Shown here one piece after another: positions 37,352-45,690 of a DNA stretch of 64,000 nt. The first letter of the stretch is position 1, and every line of letters starts with the position of its first letter. The notes beneath the pieces were generated by a model that saw nothing but the letters and a program-made list of their open reading frames with translations, had not been told where the DNA came from and ran no database searches. Made by a program: the position numbers and the translations under genes. This DNA is from Fischerella muscicola SAG 1427-1 = PCC 73103 (GTDB lineage: Bacteria > Cyanobacteriota > Cyanobacteriia > Cyanobacteriales > Nostocaceae), in the NCBI RefSeq assembly GCF_000317245.1, contig NZ_AJLJ01000237.1:1-64000 (forward strand), read 5' to 3'.

Positions 37352-37425
37352 GTGGGGATAGTGTAACTGGATAACACATTGGTCTCCAAAACCAAAGATT
37401 CTGGGTTCAAATCCTAGTCCCCACG
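37352..37425 (+). tRNA. tRNA-Trp (anticodon CCA), copy 2, inside the cluster
   Basis: A 74-nt cloverleaf differing from copy 1 at five positions. The acceptor stem gtgggga/tccccac is the same. The D stem gtgt/acac is fully paired, and the D loop aactggata has the expected GG. The anticodon arm ttggt-ctccaaa-accaa gives CCA. The T stem is ctggg/cctag with one G-U pair, and the discriminator base is G. Its fold is more canonical than copy 1. Both copies are followed by the same bases gctagagca, so the duplicated unit is larger than the tRNA. It lies 169 bases after the oxygenase and 77 bases before the prenyltransferase, on the coding strand. Confidence 0.9.
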
Positions 37426-37502
37426 CTAGAGCAACAGTTTGAAATCCGTCTGCTCTCATCACAGTTCATGATTATCTAACTTAAAATTGAGGTAAGTAGA
37501 AA

Positions 37503-38429
37503 ATGAACGACGTTAACCGTATACACACTGATATAGTCAATGTAGCTAAAACTTTTGGAGCAGAATATTCTGAAAAAGTTTTGGACGAAGTATTCCAAGT
37601 TTTTGGTGAGCAATTTGCCGATAACTCATTCATGATTCGGACTAGTAACAAACAACCAGATAAATTAGGTTGCTATTTCCGTTATCATGAGGAAGATGAA
37701 AGCCATTTAGGTCTTGCATGGGATATTGCCAGAAAATCCGGTCTGTTATCTGATCAAGGTCGTCCAGTAGATCGACTGATACCAGAAATTTGTGAAACTT
37801 TTCCAATAATGGCAGATGGTGTAGATTTTGACGTTAAACACGGATTAGCAAAAATCTGGCAGAGTATTAAAGGAGTTGTCCCTGTACAAGATGCTTTTAA
37901 TTTATCTTTGCCAGCAAGTGTTATTGCTCACGCAGATTTTCTCAAAAATCACCATCTTGATGCTCTCTATGCTTTTGGAGTTGACTATCACCATAGTTCA
38001 GTCAATCTGTATTTCGACACTTATCATCCAAAACATCACACATCCGAATATTACAAAAATCTTTTGCAGGATTTACAATTTCAACCTCCTTCTGATGAAC
38101 TTCTTGAACTACTAGCAAATAATGGAGAAATTGCACTGACATTTAATTTTGCATCTCCTCGGATTGAGCGGTTGTGTTTTTATCTTCCCTTTTTAAATCG
38201 TGAAGCTGTACCTCAAAATCTTTTGACTCCATTACTCAAAAAATATATTAACGAGGCTCCAGCATTAGTCAAAAATCCAGGTTTTATTTTGGGTTGGTCA
38301 TTTGGCCCACAAGGAGGAAAGGGAACATATACTAAAGTTGACGTAGACTACCATGGTCGAACTGTACCTTTATTTATAAAAGTACACAGCCAACCATTAC
38401 CTAAAGCTGCTGATTTTGCTCTTGCTTAA
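37503..38429 (+). CDS. ABBA-fold aromatic prenyltransferase (hapalindole-type P1-like)
   Basis: A 308-residue soluble protein with no DDxxD prenyl motif. Size and pattern match CloQ/NphB-like ABBA aromatic prenyltransferases, the class to which cyanobacterial AmbP1/WelP1/FamD2 enzymes belong. Alternating beta-strand segments include ASVIAHADFLKNHHLDALYAF, SSVNLYFDTYHP, GEIALTFNFASPRIERLCFYL and PGFILGWSFGPQGGKGTYTKVDV, the last two carrying basic and Tyr residues able to bind a diphosphate. By context it would attach a geranyl or dimethylallyl group to the indolyl vinyl isonitrile. A dedicated geranyl diphosphate synthase is not in the window, so prenyl donor length is open. Confidence 0.82.
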   Translation: MNDVNRIHTDIVNVAKTFGAEYSEKVLDEVFQVFGEQFADNSFMIRTSNKQPDKLGCYFRYHEEDESHLGLAWDIARKSGLLSDQGRPVDRLIPEICETFPIMADGVDFDVKHGLAKIWQSIKGVVPVQDAFNLSLPASVIAHADFLKNHHLDALYAFGVDYHHSSVNLYFDTYHPKHHTSEYYKNLLQDLQFQPPSDELLELLANNGEIALTFNFASPRIERLCFYLPFLNREAVPQNLLTPLLKKYINEAPALVKNPGFILGWSFGPQGGKGTYTKVDVDYHGRTVPLFIKVHSQPLPKAADFALA

Positions 38430-38664
38430 TAAATTCAGGGTATAAAAATAAGAGTAAAACTACTCTTTGCTAAAGATAAAAAAGAGCGATTAAATACACT
38501 GAAGTTCAAGTTTATGGGTGGGTCAATAAAAGCTCACCCACTACTTTGATTGTTGAAATAAAACCGTACATTTTCTGGCCCCTATTCCCGGTCTTCATGA
38601 GTAAATTCATAAATCAAACCGGATTCCTATAGCTAGTTATTTTACTTATAACGTAATTATTCTT

Positions 38665-40611
38665 ATGAAACTGAGCCAAATTACTCATCCAAATCAATTA
38701 CACGGACTGTCAATTTCGCAATTGGAAGAAATTGCACGTCAGATTCGAGAAAAGCATCTACAAACAGTATCTACTAGTGGAGGTCATCTTGGTCCAGGTT
38801 TAGGTGTGGTTGAACTGACCTTAGGACTTTACCAGACTTTAGATCTCAATCGGGATAAAGTGATTTGGGATGTGGGTCATCAAGCTTACCCACATAAGTT
38901 GATAACTGGACGGTGCGATCGCTTTCATACTCTGCGACAAAAGAATGGTGTTGCAGGTTATCTCAAACGCTGCGAAAGTCAGTTTGATCATTTTGGTGCA
39001 GGTCATGCTTCTACCAGTATCTCTGCGGCTTTAGGAATGGCTCTTGCCAGAGACCTAAAAGGAGAAAATTTCAAAGTTGTTGCAGTCATTGGTGATGGTG
39101 CATTGACAGGAGGAATGGCTCTAGAAGCAATTAACCATGCTGGTTACTTGCCCAAAACTAAATTGTTAGTTGTACTCAACGACAATGAGATGTCGATTTC
39201 TCCAAATGTCGGGGCGCTTTCTTCTCACCTCAATCAACTGCGCTTTAGCTCTCCAGTCCAGTTGCTCAAACAACTGGAAGAACAGTTTGAGTATCTATCA
39301 CCTGTAAGTAATTTTCTAGCACCAGAATTGAACCGGATTAAACAAGGTATAAAACGTCTGGCAGTCCCAAAGGTAGGGGCGGTATTTGAAGAATTAGGCT
39401 TTACCTATATGGGCCCAATCGACGGTCATAATTTGCCAGAACTGATAGCTGCCTTTGACCAAGCACATCAACAAACTGGCCCAGTGTTAGTGCATGTAGC
39501 AACGATCAAAGGCAAAGGCTATGAATTCGCTGAACAAGAAAGAGTTGGCTATCATGCCCAATCTAAATTCAATTTGGCTACAGGCAAAGCAATCATCTCT
39601 AGCAAGCCTAAACCACCAAGTTATTCTAAAGTCTTTGGTGAAACTCTCACTAAAATTGCCAAGAGTAACTCCAAAGTCATCGGCATCACGGCAGCTATGT
39701 CCACTGGGACAAAGTTGGATATCTTACAGAAAAATCTACCTGAGCAATATATTGATGTGGGGATTGCCGAACAGCATGGAGTAACACTAGCAGCAGGTTT
39801 AGCGTGCGAGGGTATGCGTCCTGTTGTTGCCATCTACTCGACCTTCTTGCAACGAGCGTATGATCAAATCATCCATGATGTCTGCATTCAAAATTTGCCT
39901 GTCTTCTTCAGCATGGATCGATCTGGTGTAGTTGGAGCAGATGGCCCCACCCATCAAGGAATGTACGACATCGCCTATTTACGTTGCATTCCTAATATGG
40001 TGTTAATGGCTCCCAAAGATGAAGCCGAACTCCAGCAAATGTTAGTCACTGGCGTCAACTACACTGATGGCCCTATTGCTATGCGATATCCGCGTGGTGA
40101 AGGTCACGGAGTTCCCCTGATGTCAGAAGGCTGGGAGACCCTACCCATTGGCAAAGGAGAAATCCTTCGTCACGGAGAAGATGTGCTAATGGTAGCTTAT
40201 GGCTCTATGGTATATCCAGCACTGCAAGCTGCTGCTATTTTGAATGAACACGGTATCCAAGCAACTGTAATTAATGCTCGATTTGCCAAGCCTTTAGATA
40301 CTGAATTAATCGTGCCTCTTGCTAAACAAATTGGTCAAGTCTTTACTTTGGAAGAAGGTTGTTTAATAGGTGGCTTTGGTTCAGCAGTTGCTGAAGCTCT
40401 ACTTGAACATCGTGTGATTGTTCCGGTTATTCGTCTGGGTGTAACAGACAAGTTAGTTGAACATGCTACTCCCGAAGAATCTCTATCAGAACTAGGTTTA
40501 ACTGCTCCAAAGATTGCCGATCGCATCCTTCAAGAATTTCAACAACAATCCAATTTGGATATAAATGTATTGCAAAACGGCTCCTTTGAGCAAAAAACCC
40601 GTTCATGGTAA
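38665..40611 (+). CDS. dxs: 1-deoxy-D-xylulose 5-phosphate synthase
   Basis: A 648-residue thiamine-diphosphate enzyme, full length for the family. The N-terminus has SGGHLGPGLGVVELTL. The ThDP-binding motif is GDGALTGGMALEAINHAG ending in NDNEMSISPN. The pyrimidine-binding region is DVGIAEQHGVTLAAGLA, and the C-terminal transketolase domain is complete. It condenses pyruvate with glyceraldehyde 3-phosphate, the committed and often limiting step of the MEP pathway. It lies between the prenyltransferase and ispG. As in ambiguine-type clusters, this is likely an extra, pathway-dedicated copy that raises isoprenoid supply; the chromosomal housekeeping copy is not in the window. A weak hairpin (38515-38543) precedes it. 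Confidence 0.95.
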   Translation: MKLSQITHPNQLHGLSISQLEEIARQIREKHLQTVSTSGGHLGPGLGVVELTLGLYQTLDLNRDKVIWDVGHQAYPHKLITGRCDRFHTLRQKNGVAGYLKRCESQFDHFGAGHASTSISAALGMALARDLKGENFKVVAVIGDGALTGGMALEAINHAGYLPKTKLLVVLNDNEMSISPNVGALSSHLNQLRFSSPVQLLKQLEEQFEYLSPVSNFLAPELNRIKQGIKRLAVPKVGAVFEELGFTYMGPIDGHNLPELIAAFDQAHQQTGPVLVHVATIKGKGYEFAEQERVGYHAQSKFNLATGKAIISSKPKPPSYSKVFGETLTKIAKSNSKVIGITAAMSTGTKLDILQKNLPEQYIDVGIAEQHGVTLAAGLACEGMRPVVAIYSTFLQRAYDQIIHDVCIQNLPVFFSMDRSGVVGADGPTHQGMYDIAYLRCIPNMVLMAPKDEAELQQMLVTGVNYTDGPIAMRYPRGEGHGVPLMSEGWETLPIGKGEILRHGEDVLMVAYGSMVYPALQAAAILNEHGIQATVINARFAKPLDTELIVPLAKQIGQVFTLEEGCLIGGFGSAVAEALLEHRVIVPVIRLGVTDKLVEHATPEESLSELGLTAPKIADRILQEFQQQSNLDINVLQNGSFEQKTRSW

Positions 40612-40670
40612 TTTGTGATTTTTCATTAGTTTTACTGCTTTTCTGTTGTAGGCGTCAAAAATAACAACAT

Positions 40671-41897
40671 ATGCAAACTCTTTCAACTCCCATCATCTCC
40701 AATTCTCCTTCTCAGCAGACATTCACGAATACCATTATCCCCCGCAGGAAAACTCGCCCAGTGCGTGTGGCTAATGTCACAGTTGGTGGTGGTTTCCCTG
40801 TAGTAGTCCAGTCAATGATTAATGAAGATACTTTAGATGTGAAAGCATCTGTAGATGCTATTCGTCGCTTGCATGAAATTGGCTGTGAAATTGTTCGTGT
40901 TACCGTACCTAGTCTGGCTCACGCTAAAGCTGTAGCTGAAATCAAGCAAAAGCTAAAAGAAACTTACCAAGATGTTCCTTTAGTAGCTGATGTCCACCAC
41001 AATGGCATGAAGATTGCTTTAGAAGTGGCAAAACATGTCGATAAAGTAAGGATTAATCCTGGATTGTATGTCTTTGAAAAGCCCAACACTAACCGTACCG
41101 AATACAGCCAAGCTGAATTTGATGAAATTGGCGATAAAATTCGTGAAACTTTAGAGCCTTTAGTCCTCTGTTTGCGCGAGCAGGGAAAAGCCATGCGTAT
41201 TGGTGTCAATCACGGTTCGCTGGCAGAGAGAATGTTATTTACCTACGGTGATACTCCTGAAGGTATGGTACAGTCTGCTCTTGAATTTATTCGCATTTGT
41301 GAATCTCTTGACTTCCGCAACCTAGTGATTTCCCTCAAAGCCTCCAGAGTTCCTGTAATGGTTGCTGCCTATCGTTTGATGGCTCTACGGATGGATGAAT
41401 TGGGTATGGACTACCCCTTACACCTTGGTGTCACCGAAGCAGGCGATGGAGAATATGGTCGCATTAAATCCACTGCTGGAATTGCAACTCTTTTAGCTGA
41501 TGGTATTGGTGATACAATCCGCGTCTCTTTAACAGAAGCACCAGAAAAAGAAATTCCTGTTTGCTACAGTATTCTGCAAGCCCTGGGATTACGTAAAACC
41601 ATGGTAGAGTATGTAGCTTGTCCCTCCTGTGGTCGCACCTTGTTTAATTTAGAAGAGGTGTTACATCAAGTGCGAGAAGCTACCAAACACCTTACAGGTT
41701 TAGACATTGCTGTTATGGGCTGCATAGTCAACGGTCCTGGAGAAATGGCAGATGCAGACTACGGTTATGTTGGTAAGCAACCCGGCTATATCTCTTTATA
41801 TCGTGGGCGAGAAGAAATTAAAAAAGTACCAGAATCCCAGGGAGTTGAAGAACTGATTAATTTGATTAAAGCAGACGGTCGTTGGGTTGATCCTTAA
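40671..41897 (+). CDS. ispG: 4-hydroxy-3-methylbut-2-en-1-yl diphosphate synthase
   Basis: A 408-residue IspG (GcpE) of typical bacterial length. Recognisable blocks are VVQSMINEDTLDV, VRVTVPS, ADVHHNGMKIAL, VRINPGLY, the domain of LHLGVTEAGDGEYGRIKS, and the [4Fe-4S]-binding cysteines in VACPSCGRTLFN and MGCIVNGPGE. It converts MEcPP to HMBPP, using reduced ferredoxin in cyanobacteria. It starts 59 bases after dxs and so belongs to the same unit; together with the broken dxr this cluster carries three MEP-pathway genes. No ispD, ispE, ispF or ispH is visible. Confidence 0.95.
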   Translation: MQTLSTPIISNSPSQQTFTNTIIPRRKTRPVRVANVTVGGGFPVVVQSMINEDTLDVKASVDAIRRLHEIGCEIVRVTVPSLAHAKAVAEIKQKLKETYQDVPLVADVHHNGMKIALEVAKHVDKVRINPGLYVFEKPNTNRTEYSQAEFDEIGDKIRETLEPLVLCLREQGKAMRIGVNHGSLAERMLFTYGDTPEGMVQSALEFIRICESLDFRNLVISLKASRVPVMVAAYRLMALRMDELGMDYPLHLGVTEAGDGEYGRIKSTAGIATLLADGIGDTIRVSLTEAPEKEIPVCYSILQALGLRKTMVEYVACPSCGRTLFNLEEVLHQVREATKHLTGLDIAVMGCIVNGPGEMADADYGYVGKQPGYISLYRGREEIKKVPESQGVEELINLIKADGRWVDP

Positions 41898-42000
41898 AGG
41901 GAGACAAGACTTCTTCCTCTCTCATAAGCTACTGTGTACACATACACATAAATAATTTAATTACTCAAAACTCGTTATGTAGAATGTGTTGTGCCACAGG

Positions 42001-42030
42001 CTAACGCACCTAAAATTAATGGTGCGTTAG
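42001..42030. repeat. Hairpin with 10-bp perfect stem between ispG and the Rieske gene
   Basis: ctaacgcacc, loop taaaattaat, ggtgcgttag. No T-run follows. It resembles dispersed hairpins of filamentous cyanobacteria and could attenuate or stabilise the transcript between the supply and tailoring genes. Confidence 0.6.
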
Positions 42031-42107
42031 AAGTAGTGGTAAAGAAAAAAATGGTCTTTTTGAGTGTGTAAATCTGGATTTTCCTGTCCTAATTTAAAGA
42101 ACAAACA

Positions 42108-43184
42108 ATGGTTAATGTTGAAAAGAGCGTAGAGGCAAAAATAACAAAATTAGAAACTCAATCTGAAAATAAAGTAATGGATCTGGCAGCTAGTTGGTAT
42201 ATTGCCATGCAATCGAAGGAACTAGGTAAAAAGCCACAAGCAATCCAGTTATTTGGTAGACCTTTAGTTGCATGGCGAGACAAACTTGGCAAACCAGTGA
42301 TTATGGAGCGTTTCTGCTCACACATGGGTGCATCTTTAGCAATCGGCCAGATCATAGATGGTTGCATTCAATGTCCTTTTCATCACTGGCGGTACGATAG
42401 TTCCGGTGTGTGCGTGGATATACCAAAGGTAGCAACACCGACAACAGATGTAATTCCGTCAACAGCGCGTCAACACACTTATGTGACCCAAGAAAAATAT
42501 GGTTACATTTGGGTTTGGTATGGTTCTGTAAACCCTTTGTTTCCCTTGCCCAAGTTTGATCCTGCCGAAAGCGACAAGCATAACTATATGTCTTACCGTT
42601 TCTTTAGCAAAACTAAAACTACTGTGTTACGGGTACTTGAAAATTCATTTGATCATCACCATGTTGTTGTAACACATAATCTACCGATAATTAATCAAAT
42701 TAAACAAACCCTCCTTAATAAAGAAGATATAAAAATTAGTGAACTATCGATTGCAAAAGAAGCCTGGTTTGGAACAGTAATGGAAGCTCAGATTAAAAGT
42801 TATGCTGGTGTAGGTGCGATCGCTAAGTTTTTAGGGTTAAATGTTGAAACTTGGAAGACCCGACTGGATGCTTGGCCGAGTGGCAGCTTAGGCACAACCA
42901 GCTTTAATGGACAACAGAAAATAAGAGTACTCTCTGGTATCACTCCAATTTCTGAAAACCAGACAACATGGCACTTGTTGTTCATGATCAAAAAAACTGG
43001 TAACTTGTGGCTGGATCTACTTTCCTACATTGTTTTTGGCTGGCAAAACGAAGTTGCTGTATCGGCAGATGTAGTCATCTGGGATACCATGAGCGCAAAA
43101 ACAGGGCAAGCATTTATCAAGCCTGACCAGCCAGTATTAAAATTTAGACAATTTTATCAAAGTTGGGTTGATAAGGCACAGTAA
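42108..43184 (+). CDS. Rieske non-heme iron oxygenase, alpha-subunit type
   Basis: A 358-residue Rieske-type oxygenase. The [2Fe-2S] ligands are CSH (in MERFCSHMGA) and CPFH (in GCIQCPFHHWRYD). The mononuclear iron site is visible as ENSFDHHHVVVTH, with the bridging acidic residue followed by two histidines. A C-terminal catalytic domain follows. The length fits single-component PaO/VanA-like enzymes fed by ferredoxin. Rieske-type oxygenases (O genes) are typical tailoring enzymes of hapalindole-family clusters, where they rearrange, oxidise or desaturate the prenylated core. Its product here is not predictable. It is followed by the P450 after a gap of 110 bases. Confidence 0.88.
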   Translation: MVNVEKSVEAKITKLETQSENKVMDLAASWYIAMQSKELGKKPQAIQLFGRPLVAWRDKLGKPVIMERFCSHMGASLAIGQIIDGCIQCPFHHWRYDSSGVCVDIPKVATPTTDVIPSTARQHTYVTQEKYGYIWVWYGSVNPLFPLPKFDPAESDKHNYMSYRFFSKTKTTVLRVLENSFDHHHVVVTHNLPIINQIKQTLLNKEDIKISELSIAKEAWFGTVMEAQIKSYAGVGAIAKFLGLNVETWKTRLDAWPSGSLGTTSFNGQQKIRVLSGITPISENQTTWHLLFMIKKTGNLWLDLLSYIVFGWQNEVAVSADVVIWDTMSAKTGQAFIKPDQPVLKFRQFYQSWVDKAQ

Positions 43185-43294
43185 AACAAAGTTAGGTGTA
43201 AACAAGATAAATACGCATACTCAAAATCCTATCAATGCGTAAGTCCTACTATTATTCAACCTATTGTGAAGACAGCTTTGTCGTGCTAAATCAA

Positions 43295-44695
43295 ATGCAA
43301 CAACCCAATCCACTAAAAGCTCCCTCGTTTATTCAATCACTTCAGTTTATTCTTAATCCAGTAGGATTTTTGGAAAAAGTGCATCAGCAGTATCCTGATA
43401 TTTTCACTGCTAAAATTTTTGGTTTTACGGGTATCCCAGTTGTAGTTGTACAGCATCCTCAAGCAATTCAAGAAATATTAACCAATGACAGAAAAAAGTT
43501 TGTAGTTCCAGGTCATGTCAACAAAATCTTGCAACCCTTGTTAGGTAAGCATTCACTTTTAATGGTATCGGGAGAACAGCACAAACGTCAGCGTCAACTT
43601 GTGATGCCCTCGTTTCATAAAGAGCGGATGCAATCCTATGGGCAACTTATTGTTAATCTGACTGAAAAAGTCATGAGTCAGTTGTCACTTAATCAAGTAT
43701 TCTCAGCTTGTAGTGTCATGCAGGAAATTTCCTTACAAGTTATTTTACAGGCTGTGTTTGGCTTATACGAAGGGCAAAGATACGAAAAACTAAAGCATTT
43801 ACTACCCTTGATGTTGGGTCTTTTTAGATCCCCACTGTACAATAGTTTCCTATTTTTTCCTTTCCTACAAAAAGATTTTGGAGCATGGAGTCCTTGGGGA
43901 AGATTTGTACGCATTCGCCAGCAGATAGATGAATTGTTATACGCTGAGATTGCTGAACGTCGTGTACAACCCAATTCAGATCGTATTGATATCCTCTCGT
44001 TATTGATGGAAGCAACAGATGAAGAAGGTCAACCAATGACAGATAAGGAGTTGCGCGATGAGTTGATGACTATGTTAGTTGGTGGATTTGACAGTACAGC
44101 AATAGCAATGGCTTGGGAATTATATTGGACTCATCATTTACCAGAAGTTGGTGAAAAACTTCGCCAAGAACTAGATACCCTGGGTAATTCAAAAAATCCA
44201 ATGGATATTTTTCGGCTGCCTTATTTGAGTGCTGTTTGTAATGAAACTTTGCGTATTTATCCTGTAGGAGTAATGGCGAATGTTAGATTTGTGCAAGAAC
44301 CTGTCGAACTGCTGGGGTATCACTTAGAGCCTGGTACGGCAGTGATTCCTTGTATCTATCTGACTCATCATCGTAAGGATTTATATCAAAAGCCCAAGCA
44401 GTTTCTGCCAGAACGCTTTCTACAACATCAATATTCTCCCTACGAATTCCTGCCGTTTGGTGGAGGTGTCCGTCGTTGTATTGGCGATGCTTTAGCTATG
44501 TTTGAAATGAAGTTAGTCTTGGCAACTATCCTGTCACACTATAAACTAGCACTGGCAGATCATCAACCAGTAACACTTCAGCGGCAAATCATGTTTGTTG
44601 GGCCTGGAAATGGAATCAAGATGGTTATGACAGGACGACGTACGCCCTTTAAGATTCCACAGTCTACAAGTAAAACAACTCAGTCCTTTTATTGA
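43295..44695 (+). CDS. Cytochrome P450 (CYP110-like)
   Basis: A 466-residue P450, starting at the ATG at 43295, whose MQQPNPLKAPSFIQ beginning resembles CYP110 proteins; the frame is open back to 43235. The heme-binding motif is FGGGVRRCIGDALA with Cys395, the ExxR motif is NETLRIYP, and the I-helix reads VGGFDSTAIAMAW with the expected acid-Ser/Thr pair. There is no N-terminal membrane anchor. CYP110 enzymes oxidise fatty acids and terpenoids in cyanobacteria. Here the neighbours suggest it acts on the prenylated indole isonitrile. A P450 is not a core gene of described hapalindole-type clusters as I recall them, which makes it a candidate for new chemistry. The DAHP synthase starts 7 bases after its stop. 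Confidence 0.9.
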   Translation: MQQPNPLKAPSFIQSLQFILNPVGFLEKVHQQYPDIFTAKIFGFTGIPVVVVQHPQAIQEILTNDRKKFVVPGHVNKILQPLLGKHSLLMVSGEQHKRQRQLVMPSFHKERMQSYGQLIVNLTEKVMSQLSLNQVFSACSVMQEISLQVILQAVFGLYEGQRYEKLKHLLPLMLGLFRSPLYNSFLFFPFLQKDFGAWSPWGRFVRIRQQIDELLYAEIAERRVQPNSDRIDILSLLMEATDEEGQPMTDKELRDELMTMLVGGFDSTAIAMAWELYWTHHLPEVGEKLRQELDTLGNSKNPMDIFRLPYLSAVCNETLRIYPVGVMANVRFVQEPVELLGYHLEPGTAVIPCIYLTHHRKDLYQKPKQFLPERFLQHQYSPYEFLPFGGGVRRCIGDALAMFEMKLVLATILSHYKLALADHQPVTLQRQIMFVGPGNGIKMVMTGRRTPFKIPQSTSKTTQSFY

Positions 44696-44702
44696 GAATA
44701 TT

Positions 44703-45608
44703 ATGCGGGTAAATAAAGCTTTTAAACTTGCTAGTCGAGAATTTCACAATGGAGAGCCAAGTGAAATTTTTGTCTCAACACCTAATGAAATTGTAGCTTT
44801 TGGTCAAAATCATCCGATTGTTCAAATAGCTGGCCCCTGCTCTGTAGAAAATGAAGAAATGATTATTTATACTGCTTTGCAAGTCAAGGCAGTTGGTGCT
44901 AAGTTTTTGCGAGGTGGAGCTTATAAGCCCCGTACTTCTCCTTATGCTTTTCAAGGTCATGGTGAAAGTGCTTTGGGTTTGCTTGCGATCGCTCGTCAAG
45001 TTACAGGTTTGGGTATTGTGACGGAAGTCATGGATACAGCTGACCTTGAGAAAGTTGCTTCTGTCGCAGACATTATCCAAATCGGTGCGCGTAACATGCA
45101 AAATTTCTCACTTTTAAAGCAAGTGGGAGCAATAAATAAACCAGTTTTGCTGAAGCGAGGCATGTCTGCCACTATTGAAGAATGGTTAATGGCAGCTGAG
45201 TACATACTGACAGCAGGGAACCCAAATGTTATTTTGTGCGAACGAGGAATTCGCACGTTTGACCAACAGTATACACGTAACACATTGGATCTAAGTGCTA
45301 TACCAGTGCTGCGATCGCTCACTCACTTACCGATTGTAATTGACCCCAGTCATGGCACAGGTCGAGCAGAGTATGTACCTGCAATGGCTATGGCTGCTAT
45401 AGCAGCTGGCGCTGATTCACTGATGATTGAAGTTCACCCTGATCCAGCCAAAGCGCTTTCTGATGGCCCTCAATCTTTAACGCCAGAGCAATATGGCAAG
45501 TTAATTCAGGACATGATTGGAATTAGTAAAGTTTTTGGTCGTTGGTATCAAAAATATCCTATATCTACAGGACATCTTGCTTTACCAATACATGCTACCA
45601 ACACATGA
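44703..45608 (+). CDS. 3-deoxy-7-phosphoheptulonate synthase, type I-beta, short N-terminus
   Basis: A 301-residue DAHP synthase of the I-beta (KDO8P-synthase-like) class: IAGPCSVEN, FLRGGAYKPRTSPYAFQG, IQIGARNMQNF, PVLLKRGM, ILCERGIRTF, IDPSHGTGRAEYVPAMA and MIEVHPDP are all present with metal-binding residues intact. The barrel begins at about residue 40, whereas many members carry a 60-90 residue ferredoxin-like regulatory domain first. The short N-terminus suggests loss of feedback control, which would suit a biosynthetic supply gene (inference). It condenses PEP and erythrose 4-phosphate to start the shikimate pathway. It is tightly coupled to the P450 upstream and precedes trpE(G). A different-class DAHP synthase lies at 61114. 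Confidence 0.92.
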   Translation: MRVNKAFKLASREFHNGEPSEIFVSTPNEIVAFGQNHPIVQIAGPCSVENEEMIIYTALQVKAVGAKFLRGGAYKPRTSPYAFQGHGESALGLLAIARQVTGLGIVTEVMDTADLEKVASVADIIQIGARNMQNFSLLKQVGAINKPVLLKRGMSATIEEWLMAAEYILTAGNPNVILCERGIRTFDQQYTRNTLDLSAIPVLRSLTHLPIVIDPSHGTGRAEYVPAMAMAAIAAGADSLMIEVHPDPAKALSDGPQSLTPEQYGKLIQDMIGISKVFGRWYQKYPISTGHLALPIHATNT

Positions 45609-45690
45609 TATGCAGACAAGGGGAACAAAGGGGACAAGGAGCTAATGCAAAATTAGGAAATTTGCTTCAAGTTATTGGAGATAATTATTA

